Origin: Candidatus Ruthturnera sp. Tsphm01
GTDB lineage: Bacteria; Pseudomonadota; Gammaproteobacteria; PS1; Pseudothioglobaceae
Length of the DNA stretch: 64,000 nt
Reading direction: 5' to 3'
Assembly: GCA_030142985.1 (NCBI GenBank)
Contig: CP125320.1
Location: 1,245,639 to 1,309,638 of the forward strand
How positions within the stretch are numbered: position 1 is the stretch's first letter; every line of letters starts with the position of its first letter. A model generated the notes under the pieces. It searched no databases. It was not told where the DNA came from and saw only the letters and a list, made by a program, of their open reading frames with translations. Made by a program: the position numbers and the translations under genes. This document shows positions 57,330-64,000 of the stretch, one piece after another.

Positions 57330-58325
57330 GAGACCTTTGCGTAATTCATAATTTCTCACCCTAATTCCAATTTCTATATTTTTTCAAAAATATTTTCAAA
57401 ATTTGCTGTTTTTTTCCAACAAAACCTAAAAACATCTTGTTTTTCTAGTGCTTTCAAACTTGATTTTTCTATTTTTACTCTTTCTTTGCTCATTAGACAC
57501 AACAATCCTTCAAATCTTGCATTTGTTTAAAAATATTCATTCCAGTTTTAAGATTATGACTCATGGCAATGAGTTGTACTCTAGTCTTATTTCTCTCTAA
57601 TCCAAGATATCTTGCCTTGGCTAATCCGTGATGAAGCTTAAGTAGTCCAAAGGTGCGCTCAACAATATAACGAATGCTGGAGCGTTGTTTGTTTTCTTGT
57701 TTTTGTTGGTCTGTCAGTGGCGTGTTTCTGTAAGCCCTATGTAAAACCTTGTTGTTGTGCTTACCCAGTTTTTCATTATTGTTTGGCTTCTGTAACGGTG
57801 GCATCAATGATGTTGATTGAGCCTAATGAGACGATAATTGAATTTTGCTCTAAATGGTTGTTTATTTGCTTTAGTAGAGGTTCTAAGAGTTTTTCAGTAT
57901 TGAGCAGTTGTCTAAAACGCCAAATGCTGGAACGGTCTGGCACATTCTCAGATAGGGATAAATCAATAAAACGTCTGAACATCAAGTCTCTGGCAATTTG
58001 CTTTTCTAGCGCCTCATCATTTAGACCGTACCAAACTTGAAGGATTAGGATTTTAAACATCATCAGTGGCGGATAACTAGGTGCACCTAGTCTAGATGAA
58101 TACAAGTTCGAAAGTGTTTGCTCTATCTCAGACCAATTGATGATGTTGTGTACATCATCTAGCTCCGATAGAGATTTATGCTGAACAACAAGAGAATCTG
58201 CAAATGAGTTTTGTTCGGTGTTTTTCCAAGACATGCTTAATTTTTTAGAGTTGTTTTTAGATGGGTGTTATTTTATCATACGGGTGGTTTCTTTGATTTT
58301 TTTAGTTGATTTATGCAAAGGTCTC
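57330..58325 (-). mobile_element. IS5-type element with internal deletion (996 bp), AACGG target duplication
   Basis: The ends GAGACCTTTGCG (57330) and GCAAAGGTCTC (58325) match those of the complete copy, and AACGG flanks both sides (57325-57329 and 58326-58330). About 270-290 bp inside the transposase gene are missing compared with the 1266-bp copy. It inserted into the attC-like site that separates the DoxD-like and PLP genes. Confidence 0.9.
57493..58234 (-). pseudogene. IS5-family transposase with internal deletion and frameshift
   Basis: The N-terminal part (58234 to about 57776) reads as in the complete copy up to NIIDATVTEAKQ. The C-terminal part (to 57493) resumes at NNEKLGKHNNKVLHRAYRNT and ends DLKDCCV. 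The missing region holds the second catalytic Asp. In the complete gene the sequence AACAAT occurs at both break sites, so slippage between short direct repeats explains the deletion. Confidence 0.9.
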
Positions 58326-58378
58326 AACGGGTGAATTCAACTGCCGCGTTAACGGTCGGCTGGAATGAATTGTTAGGA
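58326..58378 (-). other. attC-like site after the DoxD-like gene, split by IS5
   Basis: On the minus strand the order is CCTAACAATTCATTCCAGCC, GACCG, a TTAACG turn, CGGCAGTTGAATTCACC and CGTT. Removing the IS5 element and one AACGG copy restores a terminal CCCGTTATAT. The sequence is close to the sites at 44199 and 44895 (CATTCCAGC..GACCG and GCAG.TGAATTCA). It begins 38 bp after the stop of the DoxD-like gene in matching orientation. Confidence 0.7.
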
Positions 58379-58415
58379 TTATTTTTAATAATTAAGCATT
58401 GTACTTCATTATCTT

Positions 58416-59297
58416 TTATTTTATTCTCTTGAATACTTTTGTGATTACTGAATTAATAGTATGCGAATGACCGCCTCCGAATATAAATAACACAACACCG
58501 CCTGCAATAAATGCAAATTCGCGTTTGAATCCATTTAGGTTGCCAATAAGAGATTTGTCTATATTCAGTTTATGAACCATATACCACAACATAATCAATA
58601 TTAGAATAATACTAATATAACGGAGACCAGCGCCTCCAACGATTAAAATAGCTGTTAATAATAAAATCCATGGTGTTGATGCAAATGTTTGAATATTGGG
58701 CATACTGAAAAATATTGCACCAATACCTAGAGGTATTGCCAATGAAAGTCTGAGTAAAAGACCTAGAATATCCCAGTTAATGTTTGTATTAATAGCAGGT
58801 AAGCGAAAGAGTTTTTCATCCAAACTATAAGCACCAGAACCTAAATTGTATAATACAAACATCATACCTGATAAAGCAATATCGCGAATTTGTACAAAAA
58901 TTGCAGGAGCAAGATAGGTTTTAACTGTAACTTCTATACCAGGCACCGTTACCGTTGGTAATGCTACAACAAATGTCCATAATAAGAAACCATATAATAA
59001 ACTTAAAGGACGCACGGCAAGACCAACAATTAAAGCAATACCACTAATAAACTCAAATGTAGATAATGAAGTTAAAAACCACCATGGCGAAAGTTGACCG
59101 GAGGCAAATAAAAAGTCAACAAAAAATTGATTAACATAACCGCTTGTTCCCCAGTAAGATGCTAATATTTTTTCTTGTAATGCTGGATTAAGTAATTGAC
59201 TTAATTTATTAATACCACCAATTACAAAAACTAATCCTAAACCAACTCGAAGTATTAACGGCGTCATTACCATTGCATTTTTATTTTCTATACTCAT
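58416..59297 (-). CDS. DoxD/DoxX-family membrane protein (cassette gene)
   Basis: The 293-residue protein has about seven hydrophobic segments and the family start TPLILRVGLGLVFVIGGINKL. DoxD is the small subunit of thiosulfate:quinone oxidoreductase, and DoxX-type proteins also occur in unrelated stress roles. In a sulfur oxidiser, a thiosulfate role is attractive but unproven, and no separate DoxA is seen nearby. A C-terminal GGGHSHTINS segment is unusual. It is followed by an attC-like site and so may be a cassette; the 250 bp upstream contain no gene. Confidence 0.75.
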   Translation of the reverse strand: MSIENKNAMVMTPLILRVGLGLVFVIGGINKLSQLLNPALQEKILASYWGTSGYVNQFFVDFLFASGQLSPWWFLTSLSTFEFISGIALIVGLAVRPLSLLYGFLLWTFVVALPTVTVPGIEVTVKTYLAPAIFVQIRDIALSGMMFVLYNLGSGAYSLDEKLFRLPAINTNINWDILGLLLRLSLAIPLGIGAIFFSMPNIQTFASTPWILLLTAILIVGGAGLRYISIILILIMLWYMVHKLNIDKSLIGNLNGFKREFAFIAGGVVLFIFGGGHSHTINSVITKVFKRIK

Positions 59298-59467
59298 AAA
59301 ATATATCCTATGTTGTACCTAACTATTAGTATAAGGACATATTCCTTTATACACTCTATTAAAAACAACACTATGTAAAAATGCTGTATTTTTGCCACTT
59401 TCTTAGTCTAAAATAAATTTTTACTTAAGGGCACCTCTAAAAACCTCATTATAACACCAAAAAATCT

Positions 59468-59513
59468 TGTAATCCTCCCATTTTTAACCACTGCTAAAAA
59501 TGGGAGGATTACA
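59468..59513. repeat. 46-bp miniature derivative of the IS3 element
   Basis: The sequence starts with 34 bases identical to the orfB-side end of the IS3 copies (TGTAATCCTCCCATTTTTAA...) and closes with GGGAGGATTACA, so both terminal repeats are kept with nothing between. It forms a long palindrome. Flanks (ATCT, TCCC) show no duplication. It looks like an excision or deletion relic. Confidence 0.8.
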
Positions 59514-59547
59514 TCCCATACAAGCCTTGAAATAAGGCTATCAAAAG

Positions 59548-59633
59548 TGGTGCCGATGGCCGGAGTCGAACCGGCACAAGCGTAGCTTACTACCCCCTCA
59601 AGGTAGCGCGTCTACCAATTCCGCCACATCGGC
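59548..59633 (-). tRNA. tRNA-Leu (GAG)
   Basis: The 86-nt gene on the minus strand has acceptor GCCGATG pairing with CATCGGC, a long variable arm as required for Leu, and anticodon loop TTGAGGG with anticodon GAG (CTC on the plus strand at 59597-59599). CCA is encoded. It lies just downstream of secG, the same place as leuU in E. coli. A weak AGCCTT/AAGGCT hairpin lies at 59523-59539 beyond its 3' end. Confidence 0.95.
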
Positions 59634-59652
59634 ATATAGGGTTGGAATGTTA

Positions 59653-60012
59653 CTAGTTTGGAATGTCGCTAATATCTGACTCAGTTGAAATAGGCGTAAC
59701 AACCATAGGCACGTCAGATGGAGCTACCCCGCCTATTGCTTGTTCCATAATACTTGTTGGCTCATTATTAACATTACTGTTATTGGTTGCCAAATAAGCC
59801 AATGTTAAACTGGTTAGAAAAAAACCAAAGGCTAAACTAGCAGTTAGCTTGTAAAGAAATGAATTTGCACCTCGTGCACCAAAAACTGACCCAGAAGCGC
59901 CCGCACCAAAAGCAGCGCCCGCATCAGCGCCCTTGCCGTGTTGCATTAAAATTAAAGCAATTAAACCTAGCGCTAATAGTATATGAACAATTAAAATAAA
60001 TTGGAACGACAC
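59653..60012 (-). CDS. secG: Preprotein translocase subunit SecG
   Basis: SecG aids protein export through SecYEG. The 119-residue protein has two membrane segments ([19 protein letters not shown] and [19 protein letters not shown]) with the glycine-rich linker [20 protein letters not shown] between them, diagnostic for SecG. It is 2 bp downstream of tpiA, followed by tRNA-Leu. The C-terminus is longer and polar. Confidence 0.95.
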   Translation of the reverse strand: MSFQFILIVHILLALGLIALILMQHGKGADAGAAFGAGASGSVFGARGANSFLYKLTASLAFGFFLTSLTLAYLATNNSNVNNEPTSIMEQAIGGVAPSDVPMVVTPISTESDISDIPN

Positions 60013-60014
60013 TA

Positions 60015-60761
60015 TTAACCCGCTTTACAAATTTGTAAGAAATCTTGCGCTTTAAGTGAAGCGCCGCCAATTAAGCCGCCATCAATATCTTCACAATTAA
60101 GTAATTCAGTTGCATTACTAGGGTTCATACTACCGCCATAAAGAATTGGAGTGATTTGTGCAATATCGGCGTCGTATTCGGCTAACATTGAGCGAATAAA
60201 AGCATGTGTATCCTGTGCTTGCTGTGGTGTTGCGGTAACGCCTGTGCCAATCGCCCAAACAGGCTCATAAGCCACAATGATATTTTTAAATGCGTCAATA
60301 CCAACCTGATCAATCACTGCTTGAATTTGTTTTGAAACAACTGCTCGTGTATTGTCAGATTCTCTGTCTTCTAATAATTCGCCAATACAAAAAAGTGGAG
60401 TTAAATTATTATCCAGTGCAACTTGTACTTTTTGTGCAACAATCTCATCGGTTTCACCATAAAGACTTCTGCGCTCTGAATGGCCTACAATAACGTACTG
60501 TGCGCCAAAATCTTTAATCATATCAACGCTGACTTCGCCCGTAAAAGCGCCCGACGCGTTAACATTTAAGTTCTGCGCACCTAAATTAAGTTGTGAATGC
60601 ACAACCAATGCTTCAACCTGTGACATATAAGGTGAAGGCACACAAACAATAACCTTGGATTTAACATCTGCTATGCCTGAAAGAATACCCATGATTAATG
60701 CATTAGTCGCTTCTTTTGAGGCGTTCATTTTCCAGTTGCCCGCTATGATTACTTGACGCAT
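60015..60761 (-). CDS. tpiA: Triosephosphate isomerase
   Basis: TpiA interconverts the two triose phosphates. The 248-residue protein has AGNWKMNAS, the His in [13 protein letters not shown], the catalytic Glu in [17 protein letters not shown] and [13 protein letters not shown] for phosphate binding. It is detached from the gap-pgk-fba cluster but supplies the missing step. The tpiA-secG order is common in proteobacteria. Confidence 0.97.
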   Translation of the reverse strand: MRQVIIAGNWKMNASKEATNALIMGILSGIADVKSKVIVCVPSPYMSQVEALVVHSQLNLGAQNLNVNASGAFTGEVSVDMIKDFGAQYVIVGHSERRSLYGETDEIVAQKVQVALDNNLTPLFCIGELLEDRESDNTRAVVSKQIQAVIDQVGIDAFKNIIVAYEPVWAIGTGVTATPQQAQDTHAFIRSMLAEYDADIAQITPILYGGSMNPSNATELLNCEDIDGGLIGGASLKAQDFLQICKAG

Positions 60762-60832
60762 AATAATTATCTTTTAAAAAATTGAAACAATGTTACGCTA
60801 TTTGGTTGTAAAAATCAATCCTAGTCAGAGTG

Positions 60833-61351
60833 TTAGTGTGAAGATTTCGAGCCAAAATATAAGGCCAATGAAACCATTAAAATACCCAAAGAAAAATACA
60901 TCAAATCTAAAGCCGAATTAAATGACATGGACAAAGACACCTCAAAAAAGGTCACCACTAAAATCATGAGTATTACCTTAGCGAGTTTAGATTTCAAATC
61001 ATCCAATGAATTAATCACCAAAACTTTAGACGACTGATCGCTTTCTTTAGCCTCATCAATGTCACTAATAAAAAGCTCATACAAACCTAATGAGAAAATT
61101 AACAAAATAGTTGCTAACAAAAATCCATCAATTGAACCTACCGTATGCGCAACCAATTCAATCTTTAATACCTTTCTAGCCTCTGTTGTAGCTGAAATAT
61201 AGTCAAAAGAATGCACCAATAAAGCAGCCACATCAACTGCAGTGATAACAAACAATAATAATGACAACAATAACGACGAAATAACTGCCGTCAAAACCAT
61301 GTGGCGAGAATTCCACAATAATTTTTCAAAATACTTTTCTAAACCACTCAT
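60833..61351 (-). CDS. YqhA/UPF0114-family membrane protein
   Basis: The 172-residue protein begins LEKYFEKLLWNSRHMVLTAV and has four hydrophobic segments (among them ISSLLLSLLLFVITAVDVAA, FLLATILLIFSLGLYELFIS and a C-terminal LMYFSLGILMVSLALYFG), matching the UPF0114/YqhA family. Function is unknown. It lies divergent to dnaA across a 65-bp gap. Confidence 0.82.
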   Translation of the reverse strand: MSGLEKYFEKLLWNSRHMVLTAVISSLLLSLLLFVITAVDVAALLVHSFDYISATTEARKVLKIELVAHTVGSIDGFLLATILLIFSLGLYELFISDIDEAKESDQSSKVLVINSLDDLKSKLAKVILMILVVTFFEVSLSMSFNSALDLMYFSLGILMVSLALYFGSKSSH

Positions 61352-61416
61352 TGATTAACCTTACGTGCACAATATAATGCTTTAGTATATCATTACTTAA
61401 TTTTAATTTAGCTTTT

Positions 61417-62718
61417 ATGTCGCAAACTTGGTCACAATGTTTAAACACACTTAGAGACAACATCCCTCTTTCTCAATATAGTGTATGGATACAACCCTTA
61501 AAAGCACTTGAAAACAACAACACCTTGTCTTTATTAGCGCCCAATTCACAAGTGCTCAACTATATTAATAAGCACCTTAAAGCGCAAATCAAAAATGCGG
61601 TTGCACAACACAACAAAAATCTAAAAATTTTTATCAGCATTGCATCCAATCAAAATTCACAAACCAACCAACAGCACACCACGCCTTTATTTGAAGACTA
61701 TACATTTGATAATTTAGTACTAGGCAATGCCAACCAAATGGCCTATGGTGCAACCAAACAAATTGCTGAAAATATAAAAACTTCACCCTACAACCCTTTT
61801 ATTATTTATGGTGGCTCAGGACTTGGAAAAACACACTTAATGCAAGCTGCTGGACACTTAGCAAAAGAAAAAAATCCAGATATCAAAGTGATTTATGCAC
61901 CATTGATGGATTTTGTTAGGAATATTACCTCCAGCTTAAGACACAACACTATTGAAAATATTAAAACTTTTTATCAGTCTGCTGATTTATTATTGGTTGA
62001 CGATATCCATTTAATTGCAGGCAAAGAAAAATCTCAAGAAGAATTTTTTCACATTTTCAATTTTCTATTTAGTGGTAAAAAACAAATTATTTTTACCTGC
62101 GATCAGCCACCTAAAAACATAAAGTCATTAGAAGATCGTCTAAAAACCCGATTCTCTCAAGGCTTAAACCTGCATTTAACCCCACCAGAATTAGAAATGC
62201 GCGCTGCTATTTTGCTTAAAAAATCACAAAATGAAAGAATTAACATCAATTTAACAGAAGACACCGCTTTGTTTATTGCTGGTCATGTTGTTTCCAATGT
62301 TAGAGACCTTGAAGGAGCACTTCTTAAACTCAAAGCCTTTATTGATTTTTCAAAAATAGACCATGATTTTATTTCTAAAGAGGTTGTGGAAACAGCCCTA
62401 GGTGATTTAATCAAACCTCAAATTAAAAACATCGATATTAACGATATACAAAAAGCAGTAGCTAGGCATTACGCTTTAACCATCTCTGATTTAAGTTCAA
62501 AATCCCGTAAACAACACATGGTTCTTGCTAGACAAATGGCAATATTCATTTGTCATGAACTAAGTTCTTTGTCGTTAAGTAAAATTGGAAAACATTTCGG
62601 AAACAGAGATCACTCCACTGTTCTACATGCGATTAAAAAAATAAAAGAAAAACACCTAGAAAGCACTGAAATAAAGAATGATTATGAATTAATAAAATTA
62701 AAATTAGCCCACTTATAA
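61417..62718 (+). CDS. dnaA: Chromosomal replication initiator protein DnaA
   Basis: DnaA binds 9-bp boxes and melts the origin. The 433-residue protein has domain I (WSQCLNTLRDNIPLSQYSVW), a short linker, the AAA+ domain with IIYGGSGLGKTHLMQAAG and LLLVDDIHLIAGK, and domain IV with FGNRDHSTVLHAIKKI, the box-binding signature. It is slightly shorter than the E. coli protein because domain II is reduced. DnaN follows across an origin-like intergenic region. Confidence 0.97.
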   Translation: MSQTWSQCLNTLRDNIPLSQYSVWIQPLKALENNNTLSLLAPNSQVLNYINKHLKAQIKNAVAQHNKNLKIFISIASNQNSQTNQQHTTPLFEDYTFDNLVLGNANQMAYGATKQIAENIKTSPYNPFIIYGGSGLGKTHLMQAAGHLAKEKNPDIKVIYAPLMDFVRNITSSLRHNTIENIKTFYQSADLLLVDDIHLIAGKEKSQEEFFHIFNFLFSGKKQIIFTCDQPPKNIKSLEDRLKTRFSQGLNLHLTPPELEMRAAILLKKSQNERININLTEDTALFIAGHVVSNVRDLEGALLKLKAFIDFSKIDHDFISKEVVETALGDLIKPQIKNIDINDIQKAVARHYALTISDLSSKSRKQHMVLARQMAIFICHELSSLSLSKIGKHFGNRDHSTVLHAIKKIKEKHLESTEIKNDYELIKLKLAHL

Positions 62719-62933
62719 ACATATCCACACCCAACTTAACCAACCAACTGTTGATAACATTAATAACCTAAACACTTTACAAAATTTATGCACATATCCA
62801 CATTTTTTTACATAAAATACTCAAATATTATCAACAGGCTAAATATTTATTTTTTAAAGAAAAATAAATATTATTAACATAAAATAACCGTACTAATATT
62901 AATAATAACTTCTTAATAAAAGGATTTTTTTTA
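62719..62933. other. oriC: Probable replication origin oriC with DnaA boxes
   Basis: This 215-bp AT-rich gap holds five DnaA-box-like 9-mers: ATATCCACA at 62721-62729, TGTTGATAA (reverse) at 62749-62757, TTATGCACA at 62786-62794 (perfect consensus TTATNCACA), ATATCCACA at 62794-62802 and TTATCAACA at 62828-62836. The rest is A/T-only runs fit for unwinding (62840-62910). Position between dnaA and dnaN is a classical location. GC skew was not computed. Confidence 0.75.
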
Positions 62934-64000
62934 ATGAACACAAAACTCTCTGTTAAAGAACTACTTGAACCCTTACAAACAGTTATTAGTGTGGTTGAGA
63001 AAAAACAGACATTACCTATTCTTTCTCACGTCCTTATCCAACTTAAAGATAACTTGCTAACTTTAACCACAACAGATATGGAAATTGAGATAAGAGCTTC
63101 TCAAATTGTAAAAACCCAAGAGGAGATTTCTTTTACAATTTATGCAAAAGATTTAATTGATATTATTAAAAAATTGCCAGAATGTACAATAATTGAATTT
63201 ATCATTAAAAGTTCTAAAATTTACATCAAAGCCAATAAAAACTCATTCGAACTTAATACCTTCAATCATCAAGATTTCCCCTCATTACCAAAAATAGAAA
63301 ACAGTGATATTATCAAAATCAAACGTTATGTTTTAAAAGACTTAATTGAAAACACTAGTTTTTCAATGGGTAATCAAGACATTAGAGCCTACTTAAATGG
63401 TTTATATCTTGAAGTTAATAAAAATAGCATTACTATTGTTGCTACTGATGGTCATCGCCTTTCTATTGGCAAAGTAAAACAAGACAATAACTTACCCAAT
63501 AAAAAAACAGTTATTTTGCCAAGAAAGGCAGTACTTGAATTAACCAAATTACTTAATAAAAATGGACATGAGGAAATTAACATTCATTTATCAAATAACT
63601 ATTTTTACCTTATTAGTGATAACACAACCATTATTAGTCGATTAATTGATGGTAACTTCCCTAATTATTTACAAGTATTACCTACAAACTTCGATAACAC
63701 AACCATTATTAACCGTTTGGATTTTTTAAATGCGTTACAACAAGCCTCAATTTTTGTTGAAGAGCGCACCAAAGGTGTTAAATTAGTGTTTAAAGATTCC
63801 CAATTACATATTTTTTCACATTCTGAAAGAGGGCAGGCTAAAACACAAATTGACACTAAAAATTTTAACAAAGAAATTGAAATTGCATTTAATATTCATT
63901 ACTTAATTTCAATTTTAGATAAATTACATACTAATGAAATTAATATAGTACTACCTAATGAAGAAAGCCAATCTTGTTTATTAAGTGGTATAAATGATGA
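62934..64000 (+). CDS. dnaN: DNA polymerase III beta clamp (3' end outside window)
   Basis: The sliding clamp encircles DNA and holds the polymerase. The frame starts at ATG 62934 with AAAGGA about 11 bases upstream and reads MNTKLSVKELLEPLQTVISV then VEKKQTLPILSHVLIQL. Later blocks are TTDMEIEIRAS, YLNGLYLEV, VATDGHRLS and GNFPNYLQVLP. About 355 codons are visible with no stop, and the window ends within the last domain. Confidence 0.97.
   Translation, partial: MNTKLSVKELLEPLQTVISVVEKKQTLPILSHVLIQLKDNLLTLTTTDMEIEIRASQIVKTQEEISFTIYAKDLIDIIKKLPECTIIEFIIKSSKIYIKANKNSFELNTFNHQDFPSLPKIENSDIIKIKRYVLKDLIENTSFSMGNQDIRAYLNGLYLEVNKNSITIVATDGHRLSIGKVKQDNNLPNKKTVILPRKAVLELTKLLNKNGHEEINIHLSNNYFYLISDNTTIISRLIDGNFPNYLQVLPTNFDNTTIINRLDFLNALQQASIFVEERTKGVKLVFKDSQLHIFSHSERGQAKTQIDTKNFNKEIEIAFNIHYLISILDKLHTNEINIVLPNEESQSCLLSGIND

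Noticed and set aside
59429-59447. GGGCACCTCTAAAAACCTC as a possible end of another IS
   Set aside because: No partner end or transposase was found in the window.
1-64000. CRISPR array
   Set aside because: No regularly spaced short direct repeats with unique spacers were seen on reading; the repeats present are IS ends and palindromes.

Overview
The window is about 64 kb of an AT-rich gammaproteobacterial chromosome that includes the replication-origin region (dnaA, a DnaA-box cluster, dnaN at the right end). Gene content and order suggest a sulfur-oxidising gammaproteobacterium of the SUP05 / bathymodiolin-vesicomyid symbiont type. This assignment is an inference from AT-richness, very compact housekeeping operons, a transketolase-GAPDH-PGK-PYK-FBA carbon cluster, cbb3 oxidase accessory genes behind an FNR-type site, a DoxD-like protein and a heavy insertion-sequence load. 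No 16S rRNA is present to test it.

Layout. 1-6.9 kb: nusA (5' cut by the window)-infB-rbfA-truB-hypothetical-purD. 7-11.8 kb: a Fic protein overlapping rnhB, a BON lipoprotein, yraN/rsmI, a 2Fe-2S protein and coaE, then tRNA-Met. 12-16.6 kb: an accessory patch beside tRNA-Met (phage-like small protein, nuclease-like protein, hsdM cut by an IS3 element, an orphan gene fragment, a full IS5-type element). 16.7-24 kb: tkt, gap, DUF302, pgk, pyk, fba. 24-30 kb: mnmG-rsmG-AsmA-like-tatD-rluC-ubiA, tightly overlapping. 30-32.2 kb: LysE exporter, IS256 element and IS5 scars. 32.2-40.5 kb: dapD, ccoG-fixH, znuC, polA, argS. 40.5-47 kb: a second accessory patch with an AAA-ATPase/transposase chimera, a small secreted protein plus subtilisin-like lipoprotein, fragments of an AlpA regulator and a P4-type integrase, an IS481 element, an integron-type cassette with attC sites, and a transposase disrupted by a second IS3 copy. 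47-55.2 kb: glmM-folP-ftsH (minus strand), lptE-holA-proA-tyrS. 55.3-59.5 kb: ssrA (tmRNA), followed by an integrase fragment, IS debris and an attC-bounded pair of cassette genes on the minus strand (PLP enzyme, DoxD-like protein). 59.5-64 kb: tRNA-Leu-secG-tpiA, a YqhA-type membrane protein, dnaA, oriC and dnaN (3' cut by the window).

The most notable structure is in the two accessory patches at 43-47 kb and 55.6-59.5 kb. Both carry imperfect palindromes that look like integron attC sites, each placed just after a gene and oriented to match it, with no integron integrase in the window. This resembles a cluster of attC sites lacking an integrase. Both patches also carry pieces of a P4-type tyrosine recombinase: its N-terminus 63 bp after ssrA and a C-terminal piece 12 kb away, each piece abutting the same 20-bp IS481-type end. 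I infer an island integrated at ssrA that was later dismembered by IS activity. The remaining genes are ordinary core metabolism and information processing.
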